Of a stretch of DNA of 64,000 nucleotides, positions 27,360-36,378 are shown piece after piece. The notes below the pieces were generated by a model. It did not search any database. It was given only the letters and a program-made list of their open reading frames with translations, and was not told the DNA's origin. The position numbers and the translations under genes were made by a program. Source of the DNA: Methylobacterium sp. Leaf99 (GTDB taxonomy: Bacteria > Pseudomonadota > Alphaproteobacteria > Rhizobiales > Beijerinckiaceae); assembly GCF_001422375.1 (NCBI RefSeq), contig NZ_LMMU01000001.1, positions 1,486,178 to 1,550,177 on the forward strand, in the 5' to 3' direction. How positions within the stretch are numbered: the first letter of the stretch is position 1; the number at the start of each line of letters is the position of its first letter.

Positions 27360-28733
27360 TCAGGCGGCGGCCGCCTCGACGCGGTTGCGGCCGGCGTTCT
27401 TGGCCCGGTACAGGGCGAGATCGGCGCGCTTGAGCATGTCGGCGGGGCCGATATCCTCGGGCCGGCGCCAGGACACGCCGATGGAGACCGTGACGGCGAT
27501 GGCGCGGGTGTCGCGCTGGATCGCGAACGGCACCGCCTCGATCCGCTCGCGGATGCGCTCGGCGATGGCGTGGGCCTCGGGCGGCTCGGCGTCGGGCAGG
27601 ATGATCACCACCTCCTCGCCGCCGTAGCGGGAGACGATGTCGATGCCGCGGGTATGGGTGCGGATGCGGTCGGCGAAGGCCCGCAGGACCTCGTCGCCGG
27701 CCTCGTGGCCCCAGGTGTCGTTGATCGCCTTGAAGCGGTCGATGTCGAGCATGAGGGTCGCCACCGGGCGGCCGCGCAGGGCGGCCTCGGCGAACAGGGC
27801 GCCGAGGTGGCTGTCGAGGTAGCGCCGGTTGTGCAGGCCCGTGAGCCCGTCGGTGACCGCGAGCTCCATGGAGGCCTGCACGGCGCCCCGCAGGGTGTCG
27901 GAGAACCGCCGGCGGCGCACCTGCGTGCGGACGCGGGCCACGAGCTCGTTCCGGTCGACGGGGCGCATGAGGTAGTCGTGCACGCCGAAATCGAGACCGC
28001 GCACCACCCGCGCCTTGTCGTGCGGCTCGGCGATCATCACCACCGGCATGGCCCGGGTTCGGTCGAGGGACCGCAGCTGGCTGCACAGGCGCAGGCCGTC
28101 GAAATCGACGAGATCGAGGCTGACGAGGGCGAGGTCGAAGGTCCCCTCGGTGGCGAGCACCAGGGCCCGGTGCGGATCGGGTTCGACGGTGACGCTGTGG
28201 TGCTGGCTCAGGGCCGTGGACAGGCGGTCGGCCGAGCTCGCCCGGTCGTCGACCAGCAGGATCGCGGCGTTCTGGCCGGTCTCGGCGGTGGCGAGCGCCA
28301 GGGGATCGCCCATGCCGAAATCCCGCGACGCGAGGGCGCGGCTGCGCAGCTCGTCCGTCACGGCTTTGAGCCGGACGAGGCTGCGCACGCGGGCGAACAG
28401 GGCGACGTCGTCGATGGGCTTCGTCAGGAAGTCGTCGGCGCCGGCGTCGAGGCCGCGCAGGCGGTCGGAGGGCTGGTCGAGGGCGGTGACCATCACCACG
28501 GGCAGGTGGGCGGTATTGGGGTCGTTCTTGAGGCGCCGGCACACCTCGAACCCGTCCATGCCGGGCATCATCACGTCGAGGAGCACGAGGTCGCACAGGC
28601 CCTTGGCGCAGATCGCCAGGGCGTCCGGGCCGTTCATGGCCGCCAGCACGTCGAAATACTCGAGCGAGAGTTTGGTCTCGAGGAGCTTCACGTTGGGGAA
28701 GAGATCATCGACGATCAGGATGCGGGCCGACAT
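27360..28733 (-). CDS. pleD: diguanylate cyclase response regulator PleD
   Basis: PleD makes cyclic di-GMP when phosphorylated and controls polar development. The 457-residue protein has a first receiver domain with the phosphoacceptor Asp53 (LLDVMMPGMDG), a second degenerate receiver, then a GGDEF domain with RYGGEEVVIILP as active site. RGID, five residues before GGEE, is the product-inhibition site (RxxD), so feedback inhibition is expected. This matches Caulobacter PleD domain for domain. divK lies just upstream (38 bp gap), the conserved divK-pleD operon. Confidence 0.95.
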   Translation of the reverse strand: MSARILIVDDLFPNVKLLETKLSLEYFDVLAAMNGPDALAICAKGLCDLVLLDVMMPGMDGFEVCRRLKNDPNTAHLPVVMVTALDQPSDRLRGLDAGADDFLTKPIDDVALFARVRSLVRLKAVTDELRSRALASRDFGMGDPLALATAETGQNAAILLVDDRASSADRLSTALSQHHSVTVEPDPHRALVLATEGTFDLALVSLDLVDFDGLRLCSQLRSLDRTRAMPVVMIAEPHDKARVVRGLDFGVHDYLMRPVDRNELVARVRTQVRRRRFSDTLRGAVQASMELAVTDGLTGLHNRRYLDSHLGALFAEAALRGRPVATLMLDIDRFKAINDTWGHEAGDEVLRAFADRIRTHTRGIDIVSRYGGEEVVIILPDAEPPEAHAIAERIRERIEAVPFAIQRDTRAIAVTVSIGVSWRRPEDIGPADMLKRADLALYRAKNAGRNRVEAAAA

Positions 28734-28771
28734 CTGTCCTCACGCGTTCGGGTCGAGGGGAGCGGAGGCGG

Positions 28772-29152
28772 TCACGTCGTCCGGCCGTCGCCGAGATACT
28801 GGCGGACGGTGGCGAGGAACTTGGCCACGGAGATCGGCTTCGAGAGGTAGGCCTCGCAGCCGCCCTCGCGGATGCGTTCCTCGTCGCCCTTCATGGCGAA
28901 GGCCGTGATGGCGATAACCGGGATGGACTTCAGGTCGTCGTCCTCCTTGAGCCACTTCGTCACCTCGAGGCCGGAGACCTCGGGAAGCTGGATGTCCATG
29001 AGGATGAGGTCGGGCCGGTGGGTGCGGGCCAGCTCGATGGCCTCGATGCCGTTGGCGGTCTTGAGCGTCGCGTAGCCATGCCCCTCCAACAGGTCGTTGA
29101 AGAGCTTCATGTTCAGCTCGTTGTCCTCGACGATGAGCACCGTCTTTGTCAT
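28772..29152 (-). CDS. divK: single-domain response regulator DivK
   Basis: A 126-residue stand-alone receiver domain. The phosphoacceptor is Asp53 in [13 protein letters not shown]; the switch threonine is in [11 protein letters not shown] and the lysine in YLSKPIS. Those features match DivK, which links polar histidine kinases to CtrA control. The long in-frame extension to 29638 overlaps the divergent DUF3572 gene and is not conserved, so ATG 29152 is taken. pleD follows in the same operon. Confidence 0.94.
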   Translation of the reverse strand: MTKTVLIVEDNELNMKLFNDLLEGHGYATLKTANGIEAIELARTHRPDLILMDIQLPEVSGLEVTKWLKEDDDLKSIPVIAITAFAMKGDEERIREGGCEAYLSKPISVAKFLATVRQYLGDGRTT

Positions 29153-29260
29153 GGCCCATTGTTCCCGGCGTTCGAGCGGCTCATTGTTCTTGGAGGCATG
29201 GCCCGTTCTTGGAGGCTCGGCCCGCGCGACATGTCCCGCGCGAGAAGATGTAACGGATAC

Positions 29261-29593
29261 ATGTTGACGAAACGCAAATCCGACAATGAGCGCGATTCGG
29301 CCGAGCGCCTCGCCGTGGCGATTCTCGCCTGGCTGGCCACCGACGACGAGCGGCTCCACCCCTTCCTCGCCGCCACCGGCGCGACCCCCGACACCCTGCG
29401 GGCGAGCGCGCAGGATGCCGGCTTCCTCGCGGGCCTCCTCGACCACGTGATGGGCGACGAGGCCACCCTGATGGCCGCGGCACAGGCCCTCGCGGTCCCG
29501 CCCGAGCGCATCGCGGCGGCCTGGCGCCGGCTCTCGCCCACAGAGTTCGATGACGGCTCCGACCACGGGGCGGCGGGCGACGATTTCCCATGA
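29261..29593 (+). CDS. DUF3572 family protein
   Basis: A 110-residue helical protein of the DUF3572 family. The core is [20 protein letters not shown], then [20 protein letters not shown] and a final [16 protein letters not shown]. Function unknown. It is divergent from divK (about 108 bp between starts) and its stop overlaps the dinB start in an ATGA arrangement, so it is translationally coupled to the polymerase. The upstream reading frame extends into divK and was trimmed to ATG 29261. Confidence 0.85.
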   Translation: MLTKRKSDNERDSAERLAVAILAWLATDDERLHPFLAATGATPDTLRASAQDAGFLAGLLDHVMGDEATLMAAAQALAVPPERIAAAWRRLSPTEFDDGSDHGAAGDDFP

Positions 29594-30921
29594 CGGCGTT
29601 CTGCCGGGATTGCTGCACGGTCCAGGCCGGCCCGGCACGCTGCCGCGCCTGCGGTTCGCCGCGCCTGCTGTCGCATCCCGAGCGCGACCGGCTCACCATC
29701 GCCCATGTCGATTGCGACGCCTTCTACGCCACGGTGGAGAAGCGCGACGACCCGTCCCTGCGCGACCGGCCCCTCATCATCGGCGGCGGCACCCGCGGCG
29801 TGGTGGCCACCGCCTGCTACCTCGCGCGGATCTCGGGCGTCCACTCGGCGATGCCGATGTTCCAGGCCCTCAAGGCCTGCCCCGACGCCGTGGTCCTGCG
29901 CCCGGACATGGAGAAGTACGCCCGCGTCGGGCGGGAGGTCCGGCAGATGATGCTCGACCTGACGCCCCTGGTGGAGCCCGTCTCCATCGACGAAGCCTTC
30001 CTCGACCTGTCGGGCACCGAGCGCCTGCACGGGGCGAGCCCGGCCCTCACCCTGGCGCGCTTCGCCGCCCGGGTGGAGCGGGAGATCGGCATCACCGTCT
30101 CCATCGGCCTGTCCGATGCGAAGTTCCTGGCCAAGATCGCCTCCGACCTCGACAAGCCGCGCGGGTTCGCCATCCTCGGCCGGGCGGAGGCGGTGGAATT
30201 CCTCGCCGGGCGCCCGGTCTCGATCCTGCCCGGCATCGGCCAGGCGGCGCGGGCGCGGCTGGCCGAGCGCGGCATCCGCCGCGTCTCCGACATCGCCAGG
30301 GCCGACCCGCGGACCCTGCACGCGGCCCTGGGGCGCGACGCGAGCCGGCTCCTGGCCCTCGCCCGGGGCGACGACCCGCGCCCCGTCCGGCCCGAGCGCG
30401 ACACCAAGAGCGTTTCGGCCGAGACCACCTTCAGCGCGGACATCGCCGCCTTCGAGGCCCTGCGGCCGATCCTGTGGCGCCTGTGCGAGAAGGTGTCGGG
30501 CCGGCTCAAGCGCCAGAACCTCGCGGCCGCCAACGTCACCCTGAAGCTCAAGGATTCGGCGTTCCGCCTCCGCACCCGGACGCGCGGCGGCCTGGCGCCG
30601 ACGCAGCTCGCCGCGCGCCTGTTCGCCGACAGCGAACCCCTCCTGCGGGCGGCCTGCGACGGCACGCCGTTCCGCCTCCTCGGCATCGGCGGCGGCGACC
30701 TGTGCGACGCGGTCCATGCCGACCGGGGCGACCTCATCGACGGGAGCCTCACGGCGGGCGGGCTCGTCACCGGAGGTCTCGTCACCGGAGGCCTTGTCGA
30801 CGGAGGTGTGGCCCGCACCGTCCGGCGCGAGGCCGCCCTCGACCGGCTGCGTGAAAAGTTCGGCGCCGGAACGATCCAGCGCGGCCTCGCCTTCACCCCC
30901 GCGCCGCGCGCCGGCGAGTAG
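29590..30921 (+). CDS. dinB: DNA polymerase IV with N-terminal zinc-ribbon extension
   Basis: A Y-family translesion polymerase of 443 residues. Before the catalytic core sits a small cysteine cluster (Cys5, Cys8, Cys9, Cys18, Cys21) that looks like a zinc ribbon. The palm begins [15 protein letters not shown] and the second acidic motif is [11 protein letters not shown]. Little-finger residues follow. Near the C terminus a 15-bp repeat encodes GGLVT twice and then a GGLVD variant (30757-30801), an expansion absent from most homologues I know. A beta-clamp motif was not identified. ATG 29590 overlaps the DUF3572 stop. Confidence 0.93.
   Translation: MTAFCRDCCTVQAGPARCRACGSPRLLSHPERDRLTIAHVDCDAFYATVEKRDDPSLRDRPLIIGGGTRGVVATACYLARISGVHSAMPMFQALKACPDAVVLRPDMEKYARVGREVRQMMLDLTPLVEPVSIDEAFLDLSGTERLHGASPALTLARFAARVEREIGITVSIGLSDAKFLAKIASDLDKPRGFAILGRAEAVEFLAGRPVSILPGIGQAARARLAERGIRRVSDIARADPRTLHAALGRDASRLLALARGDDPRPVRPERDTKSVSAETTFSADIAAFEALRPILWRLCEKVSGRLKRQNLAAANVTLKLKDSAFRLRTRTRGGLAPTQLAARLFADSEPLLRAACDGTPFRLLGIGGGDLCDAVHADRGDLIDGSLTAGGLVTGGLVTGGLVDGGVARTVRREAALDRLREKFGAGTIQRGLAFTPAPRAGE
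30757..30801 (+). repeat. 15-bp in-frame tandem repeat inside dinB
   Basis: Three 15-bp units encode [10 protein letters not shown] and GGLVD in the C-terminal region of DinB. The unit length keeps the frame. Confidence 0.85.
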
Positions 30922-30946
30922 CGCGTTTCAGGACTTGTAGCGGGCG

Positions 30947-31777
30947 TCAGGATTTGCAGTCCGTCGCGGCCGGGAGCTTGTCGAGGCGGCTGAGATTGCC
31001 CGCCACGGCGAATTCCCCGTAATCCAGGCGCAGGTTTCCGCTGACCCCGTTCTCGTAGAGGTCGAAGGTCAGCACGTAGATCGGCGTGCGCTCGCCCGCG
31101 CCGGAGGTGAAGTAGCTCAGGGTCACCGGCCAGTGGGTCATGCCCGCCATCTCGCCCTCGCGCAGGGGCTTGTCGCGGTCGGATTCCGCCTTGGCGGAGG
31201 CGGTCGTGGCCGGGCGTCCGATGACCGCCAGGGTGTCGTAGACCTTCCGGCCGTCGTCGGTGCCGTCGTAGACCTTGACGGAGAGCGTGGTCTGGCCGGC
31301 GCGCGCCGTCTCGATGAGCCGGCGCATGTGGAGGGTGGGGAACAGCACCTCGCCGCTCGCCTGGAAGCCGTCGCGCTTGGGCTCCTTGAGGCGGACCTTG
31401 AGGGCGTCGGCCGCCGTCTCGGCGGTGCCGTCCACGGACTGGCCGGGCGTGCCGTTGAGGAGGGTGCTGACCTTGAAGCGGTAGCTGCGTCCGTCGGCGC
31501 TCTCGAAGGTGGTGTTGCGCAGGTCCGAGGTGCGGCTGCCGGTCTCACCGCTGTCCAGCACCGTCACCTGCCGGGTCTGCATCGTGTAGCCCTTGCAGGC
31601 GTCGCCCGAAAAATCGATGACGATGCGCCCGCGCGCACTCTCCACCGCCCGGGTGCCGCCGCTCTGGGCCAGGGACAGGTCGTAGACCGCCCGGTGACTG
31701 GCGAGGTGCACGGGCTCGGCGGCGCCCGCCCCGGTGGCGAACAGGACGAGACAGGCCGTGGCGCGGGGCAGACGCAT
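30947..31777 (-). CDS. eipB: EipB family (DUF1849) periplasmic envelope-integrity protein
   Basis: A 276-residue exported protein of the DUF1849 family; Brucella EipB supports envelope integrity and forms a spiral beta-barrel closed by a disulfide. Here the signal peptide is residues 1-19 and the mature protein starts EPVHLASHRAVYDLSL, a family hallmark. The two cysteines, Cys61 (SGDACKGY) and Cys274 (TDCKS), match the expected disulfide. ATG 31777 has AGGAG six bases upstream. It is divergent from gcrA. Confidence 0.9.
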   Translation of the reverse strand: MRLPRATACLVLFATGAGAAEPVHLASHRAVYDLSLAQSGGTRAVESARGRIVIDFSGDACKGYTMQTRQVTVLDSGETGSRTSDLRNTTFESADGRSYRFKVSTLLNGTPGQSVDGTAETAADALKVRLKEPKRDGFQASGEVLFPTLHMRRLIETARAGQTTLSVKVYDGTDDGRKVYDTLAVIGRPATTASAKAESDRDKPLREGEMAGMTHWPVTLSYFTSGAGERTPIYVLTFDLYENGVSGNLRLDYGEFAVAGNLSRLDKLPAATDCKS

Positions 31778-31880
31778 GGGGTCTCCTGGTGGGGGTGGAT
31801 CGGGATGCGGCGGTCGCCCCTCAGATAGGCCGCCCGTCTCCCACCGGCAATGCGGGGCCGCCGGCACGCCTCGTCCGGCC

Positions 31881-31985
31881 AAAGGCCGGGGGTCGAAACG
31901 CGACCGCAGGAAACATAGTCAAGGGAAACTCAGTCCAGGCGAACGCGTCCGGCCAAAACTTGGCCGGTGGAAACTTGGCCGCTCT
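31881..31985 (+). repeat. 15-bp-period tract encoding pentapeptide-like repeats
   Basis: An AAAC/GAAC core recurs at 31896, 31911, 31926, 31941, 31956 and 31971, exactly every 15 bp, with a weaker AAAG at 31881. Read on the plus strand in the frame of 31789 it gives five-residue units with an invariant Asn (NATAG, NIVKG, NSVQA, NASGQ, NLAGG, NLAAL), the pattern of pentapeptide-repeat proteins. The frame runs on over gcrA without a credible gene, so it is noted as a repeat, perhaps a gene remnant. The rest of 31778-32170 shows nothing I can name. Confidence 0.75.
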
Positions 31986-32170
31986 TCCGGTCATCGCCGA
32001 AGCCGCTCTTGCCTCCGGCTCGCGCGCTCCTGTACGGTTCGCCCGTCGCCGAAGAGAGCCCGAGGCGAACGTCACCCGTCCGGTCCCGAAGTCGCCAGCC
32101 GCGGAGCCCCGCCGCTGTGCCTCCGTGCCCGCGACGCCGAGGGTGAGCGAGGACGATGTCGGAGGGGGCG

Positions 32171-32770
32171 ATGACGGATACGATCCCGAGCTGGTCGGAC
32201 GAGCGCGTCGATCTCCTGCGCCGCCTGTGGCAGGAGGGCCTGAGCGCCAGCCGCATCGCCGCGCAGCTCGGCGGCGTCACCCGCAACGCCGTCATCGGCA
32301 AGGTCCATCGCCTCGGCCTGTCCGGCCGCGCCGCGAAGGCGTCCGACACGGTCCTCCCCCGCAAGAAGGCCGCCCGCGAGGGGGAAGCCCAGGCGTCGGA
32401 AGGGGCCGGGGCCGAAGCGACCGGGGCGGCGCAGGGCGCCGAGACCGGCACGGCCGAACCCGGAGCGGTCATCGCCATGGTGTCCGTGGCCATGGTGCCC
32501 GTGGCGGCCGAGGCGCCCGCCGCCCGTGCCGAGGCGGCGCCCGTCGCGCGGGTCGAGCCCGTGGCCCTGGCGACCTCCCGGCGCGTGACGATCATGGACC
32601 TGCGCGAATCCATGTGCCGCTGGCCCCTGGGCGACCCGACCACGCCCGAGTTCCACTATTGCGGCGACCGCGCCATCACCGGCCTGCCCTACTGCACCCA
32701 CCACGCCGAGATCGCCTATCAGCCGGCGGCCGAGCGCCGGCGCGACCGCCGGGTCGGCGGCTTCCGATGA
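32171..32770 (+). CDS. gcrA: GcrA cell cycle regulator
   Basis: GcrA is an alphaproteobacterial transcription factor that works with sigma-70 at methylated GANTC sites. The 199-residue product begins with the DNA-binding module SWSDERVDLLRRLWQEGLSA and GVTRNAVIGKVHRLGLSGR. A variable Ala/Glu linker follows, and the sigma-contacting C-terminal part contains CRWPLGDP, FHYCGD and YCTHHAEIAY. ATG 32171 is preferred over ATG 32156 because GGAGGGGG lies 2 bp before it and the homologues start just before the SWxDE motif. The gene's 3' end is repeated four times (see repeat). Confidence 0.95.
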   Translation: MTDTIPSWSDERVDLLRRLWQEGLSASRIAAQLGGVTRNAVIGKVHRLGLSGRAAKASDTVLPRKKAAREGEAQASEGAGAEATGAAQGAETGTAEPGAVIAMVSVAMVPVAAEAPAARAEAAPVARVEPVALATSRRVTIMDLRESMCRWPLGDPTTPEFHYCGDRAITGLPYCTHHAEIAYQPAAERRRDRRVGGFR

Positions 32771-32845
32771 GCCCGGCCGGCGGCTTCCGCTGAGCCGGGC
32801 CGGCGGCTTTCGCTAAGCTTGGCCGGCGGCTTCCGCTGAAGCGGA
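32754..32845. repeat. 23-bp tandem repeat over the gcrA stop codon (four copies)
   Basis: Four units of about 23 bp begin at 32754, 32777, 32800 and 32823, each built on CGGCGGCTTCCGCTGAGC-like sequence. The first holds the last codons (GGFR) and stop of gcrA; the next three repeat them downstream, filling most of the gap to the convergent phoB. Confidence 0.9.
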
Positions 32846-32849
32846 CGCG

Positions 32850-33554
32850 TTACGGTTCGGCGCCGGCGAACATCTCGTCGAACGAGTAGCCCGAGCCCCG
32901 CACCGTGCGGATCGGGTCGCTCTGGCGGGGCCGGTTGAGGGCCTTGCGCAGGCGCCCGACATGGACGTCCACCGTGCGCTCGTCGATGTAGACGTCGTGG
33001 CCCCAGACCCCGTCGAGGAGCTGTTCCCGCGAAAACACGCGGCCGGGGCTCTGCATCAGGAATTCGAGGAGCTTGAACTCCGTCGGCCCGAGATGGATCT
33101 CGCGGCCCTCCCGGCGGATGCGGTGGCTGAGGCGGTCGAGCTCGATGTCCCCGGCCACCAGCAGGTTGGCGACGTGGGCGGGCTTGGCCCGCCGCAGGAG
33201 GGCCCGCACGCGGGCGAGGAGCTCGGGCACGGAGAACGGCTTGACGATGTAGTCGTCGGCGCCCGTGCCGAGGCCGCGGATGCGGTCGCTCTCCTCGCCC
33301 CGGGCCGTGAGCATGATCACCGGCAGGCGCTCGGTCTCCCGGCGCGCCCGGATGCGGCGGCACAGTTCGATCCCCGACAGGCCGGGCAGCATCCAATCCA
33401 GGAGGACGAGGTCGGGGACCTGTTCCTGCATCCGGATGTCCGCCTCGTCGCCGCGCGTCGCGGAGTCGACCACGAAGCCCTCGGCCTCAAGGTTGTAGCG
33501 CAGCAGGAGGGTCAGGGCCTCCTCGTCCTCGACGATCAGGATCCGCGTACTCAT
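32850..33554 (-). CDS. phoB: phosphate regulon response regulator PhoB
   Basis: A 234-residue OmpR-type regulator. The receiver has Asp53 in LLDWMLPGLSG, Thr in VIMLTARGEES and Lys in YIVKPFSVPE. The winged-helix DNA-binding domain carries LGPTEFKLLEFLMQ and RTVDVHVGRLRKALNR. It would activate the pst genes through the Pho box at 38664. It is the last gene of the pst-phoU-phoB set; the phoR kinase is not in the window. The upstream in-frame extension overlaps phoU and is ignored. Confidence 0.96.
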   Translation of the reverse strand: MSTRILIVEDEEALTLLLRYNLEAEGFVVDSATRGDEADIRMQEQVPDLVLLDWMLPGLSGIELCRRIRARRETERLPVIMLTARGEESDRIRGLGTGADDYIVKPFSVPELLARVRALLRRAKPAHVANLLVAGDIELDRLSHRIRREGREIHLGPTEFKLLEFLMQSPGRVFSREQLLDGVWGHDVYIDERTVDVHVGRLRKALNRPRQSDPIRTVRGSGYSFDEMFAGAEP

Positions 33555-33691
33555 CACCCACGCCCGCTCAGTATACGCCCGCCCACCATGCGCCCCCATG
33601 CGAAACCGGGGACGTCCGGACCGGGTCCGAACGCCCCCGGAACCGTCCCATCTCCTGGGTCCCGGCGACCGGGCCCGGTCCCCGCCGTCCC

Positions 33692-34432
33692 TCAGACGCC
33701 GGTGGCCACGTCGAGGGGCGGCACGTCCACCGTGGCGTAGTTCGAGGCGTCGTTCTTGGGACGGTCGCTCTCGGCCAGGCTGTTCTCGCCGGTGACGAGG
33801 TAGTGGATCGTCTCGGCGATGTTGGTGGTGTGGTCGCCGATGCGCTCGATGTTCTTGGCGACGAACAGGAGGTGGGTGCAGAACGAGATGTTGCGCGGGT
33901 CCTCCATCATGTAGGTCAGGAGTTCGCGGAACAGGGAATTGTAGAGGGCGTCGATGGCGTCGTCGCGCTCCCACACGTCCAGAGCCGCCTTGGTGTCGCG
34001 GCTGGCATAGGCGTCGAGGACGTCCTTGAGCTGCTCCTGCACCAGGTCGCTCATGTGCTGGACGCCGATGACGATCTTCTGCGGCTGGACCTGCTCGGCG
34101 ATGGCGACCACGCGCTTGGCGACGTTCTTGGCCAGATCGCCGATGCGCTCGAGGTCGTTCGAGACGCGGATGGCCGAGACCGTCTCGCGCAGGTCGATGG
34201 CCATGGGCTGGCGCCGGGCGATGAGCAGGATCGAGCGCTCCTCGATCTCGCGCTGCAGGGTGTCGAGGCGGTGATCCGCCGCGATGACGGCCTGGGCCAG
34301 GGGCACGTCGCGGCGCACGAGGGCGTCGCTCGCCTCCGTCATCATCTTCTCGGCGATGCCGCCCATCTCCGAGATGGAGCGGCGCAGGTCTTCGAGGTCG
34401 GTGTCGTAGGAACTGACGATGTGGTCGGGCAT
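33692..34432 (-). CDS. phoU: phosphate signalling protein PhoU
   Basis: A 246-residue all-helical protein with two PhoU repeats, seen as RVSNDLERIGDLAKNVAKRV and VAKNIERIGDHTTNIAETIH, each with the E-R-I-G-D metal motif. PhoU damps PhoR/PhoB signalling when Pst is saturated. It lies between pstB and phoB, the usual place. About 164 bp separate it from pstB and include a large inverted repeat. Confidence 0.97.
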   Translation of the reverse strand: MPDHIVSSYDTDLEDLRRSISEMGGIAEKMMTEASDALVRRDVPLAQAVIAADHRLDTLQREIEERSILLIARRQPMAIDLRETVSAIRVSNDLERIGDLAKNVAKRVVAIAEQVQPQKIVIGVQHMSDLVQEQLKDVLDAYASRDTKAALDVWERDDAIDALYNSLFRELLTYMMEDPRNISFCTHLLFVAKNIERIGDHTTNIAETIHYLVTGENSLAESDRPKNDASNYATVDVPPLDVATGV

Positions 34433-34528
34433 GTCGCACTCCTCGGTCAGGCCCGTCTCGGAACCTGCCACGTGGCGTTGGGGCGGGATACGGGGGTCGA
34501 TGTCCCCCGCCCGAGGATCAGAGTGCCT

Positions 34529-34588
34529 CGCGAAACGCCCGATCGCGGCCGCTCCGCTCGAATCCGGCGGCGCGGCGGGCGTTTCGCG
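34529..34588. other. inverted repeat between phoU and pstB
   Basis: CGCGAAACGCCCG (34529-34541) and its complement CGGGCGTTTCGCG (34576-34588) form a perfect 13-bp stem with a 34-nt loop that is itself GC-rich. It could set the relative level of pstB and phoU RNA; no T-tract follows on the minus strand. Confidence 0.75.
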
Positions 34589-34596
34589 GGAGGCCC

Positions 34597-35415
34597 TCAG
34601 CCGAAGCGGCCGGTGATGTAGTCCTGGGTCTGGCGCTTCTCGGGGTTCATGAAGATCCGCGTCGTCGGCCCGAACTCGACGAGCTCGCCGAGATACATGA
34701 ACGCCGTGAACTGCGAGATGCGCGCGGCCTGCTGCATGTTGTGCGTGACGATGACGATGGTGAACTCGGAGCGCAGCTGCTCGATGAGCTCCTCGATGCG
34801 GCCCGTGGAGATCGGATCGAGGGCCGAGGTCGGCTCGTCGAACAGGATCACCTCGGGGCGCTGGGCCACGGTGCGGGCGATGCACAGGCGCTGCTGCTGG
34901 CCGCCCGAGAGGCCCATGCCGGACTGCTTGAGCTTGTCCTTGACCTCGTCCCACAGGGCGGCCTTGCGGAGCGACTCCTCCACGCGCACGTCGAGGTCGG
35001 CTTTCGGCAGCTTCTCGTAGAGGCGCAGGCCGAAGGCGACGTTGTCGTAGATCGACATGGGGAACGGCGTCGGCTTCTGGAACACCATGCCGATGCGCGA
35101 GCGCAGCTCGTTGAGATCGACCTTCGCATCGAGGACGTTCTGGCCGTCGAGCAGGATCTGCCCTTCCGCGCGCTGGTCCGGATACAGGCTGTAGATGCGG
35201 TTGAAGGTGCGCAGCAGGGTCGACTTCCCGCAGCCCGACGGGCCGATGAGCGCCGTCACCTGGCGGTCGTGGAAGTTGAGGTTCACGGATTTCAGACCGT
35301 GGAAGCTGCCGTAGTAGAAATTCAGGTCCTTCACGGCGATGCGGACGGGGGAGTTCTCGTCCGCCTTGTGGCGGCCGGTGAGCTGCGCGGCGGTGATCCC
35401 GGAGGCGGCGTTCAT
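34597..35415 (-). CDS. pstB: phosphate ABC transporter ATP-binding protein PstB
   Basis: A 272-residue ABC ATPase with Walker [30 protein letters not shown] as Q-loop region, signature [16 protein letters not shown], and [13 protein letters not shown] as Walker B. These are diagnostic of PstB. ATG 35415 has AAGGA about 10 bp upstream; a TTG at 35424 is possible. It powers PstC/PstA, whose genes precede it. Confidence 0.97.
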   Translation of the reverse strand: MNAASGITAAQLTGRHKADENSPVRIAVKDLNFYYGSFHGLKSVNLNFHDRQVTALIGPSGCGKSTLLRTFNRIYSLYPDQRAEGQILLDGQNVLDAKVDLNELRSRIGMVFQKPTPFPMSIYDNVAFGLRLYEKLPKADLDVRVEESLRKAALWDEVKDKLKQSGMGLSGGQQQRLCIARTVAQRPEVILFDEPTSALDPISTGRIEELIEQLRSEFTIVIVTHNMQQAARISQFTAFMYLGELVEFGPTTRIFMNPEKRQTQDYITGRFG

Positions 35416-35464
35416 CGGTGGCAATCCTTCGATCGAGCGCGGGGCGGTGGGAGCGGCGCGCGGA

Positions 35465-36358
35465 TCAGCGCGCCCGCTCGCTCTTGATGACGAAGCGGGC
35501 CACGATCGACAGGGCGAGGATCGTGACGGTGATCAGGAGGGCGCCGGCCCAGGCGAGCTGCTGCCAGTTCGGGTAGGGCGAGAGGGCGAACTGGTAGATC
35601 ATCACCGGCAGGTTCGGCACGCCGCCCATGAGGTTGGGTGAGAACCAGCTGTTGTTGTTCAGCGCCGTGAACAGCAGCGGCGCGGTCTCGCCGGCGATGC
35701 GGGCCAGCGCCAGGATGATGCCGGTGACGATGCCGGCCGAGGCCCCGCGCCAGGTGATGGCGGTGATGACCTTCGAGGGCGGGGCGCCCAACGCCGCGCC
35801 GGCCTCGCGCAGGGTCGAGGGCACGAGGCGCAGCATGTCCTCCGTGGTCCGCACGATGACCGGGGTGGCGATGATGGCGAGGGCCACCGCGCCGGCCCAG
35901 CCCGAGTAGCTGCCCATGGGCCGCACCATGAGGGTGTAGACGAACAGGCCGATGAGGATGGAGGGCGCCGACAGCAGGATGTCGTTGAGGAAGCGCACGA
36001 GGTCGGCGAGCTTCGAGTTGCGGCCGTACTCGGCGAGGAAGGTGCCGGCCATGACGCCCACGGGCGTCGCCACCACGATGCCGAGGAACGTCATCACGAG
36101 GCTGCCGAGGATCGCGTTGGCGATGCCGCCGCCCTCGGAGCCGGGTCCGGGCGTCGGCTCGGTGAAGAGGAGGGGCGAGAAGCCCTTCACGCCCTCGATG
36201 ACGAGCATGCCCAGGATCGAGCCGAGGACGAGGATGCCGATGAGGGTGGCCAGGGTGCTGGCGCCGATGAGCATCTTGTCGGCGATCCGCCGTCCGGAAC
36301 GGACCCGGCTGGCCTGGAGCGGCGGCGCGGTGCCGGCGACGGTGTTGAGCGCGTCCAT
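35465..36358 (-). CDS. pstA: phosphate ABC transporter permease PstA
   Basis: A 297-residue permease with six membrane segments and the BPD loop [20 protein letters not shown] that contacts PstB. Family blocks include [20 protein letters not shown] and [18 protein letters not shown]. The ATG at 36358 lies 20 bp after the pstC stop. Confidence 0.96.
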   Translation of the reverse strand: MDALNTVAGTAPPLQASRVRSGRRIADKMLIGASTLATLIGILVLGSILGMLVIEGVKGFSPLLFTEPTPGPGSEGGGIANAILGSLVMTFLGIVVATPVGVMAGTFLAEYGRNSKLADLVRFLNDILLSAPSILIGLFVYTLMVRPMGSYSGWAGAVALAIIATPVIVRTTEDMLRLVPSTLREAGAALGAPPSKVITAITWRGASAGIVTGIILALARIAGETAPLLFTALNNNSWFSPNLMGGVPNLPVMIYQFALSPYPNWQQLAWAGALLITVTILALSIVARFVIKSERAR

Positions 36359-36378
36359 GGGTTCTGGCTCCGGCGAAC

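Noticed and set aside
31821..32075. Minus-strand 84-codon ORF with Phe-rich five-residue repeats
   Set aside because: Reverse reading of the 15-bp tract; the plus strand gives the better pentapeptide pattern, and no ribosome site was seen.
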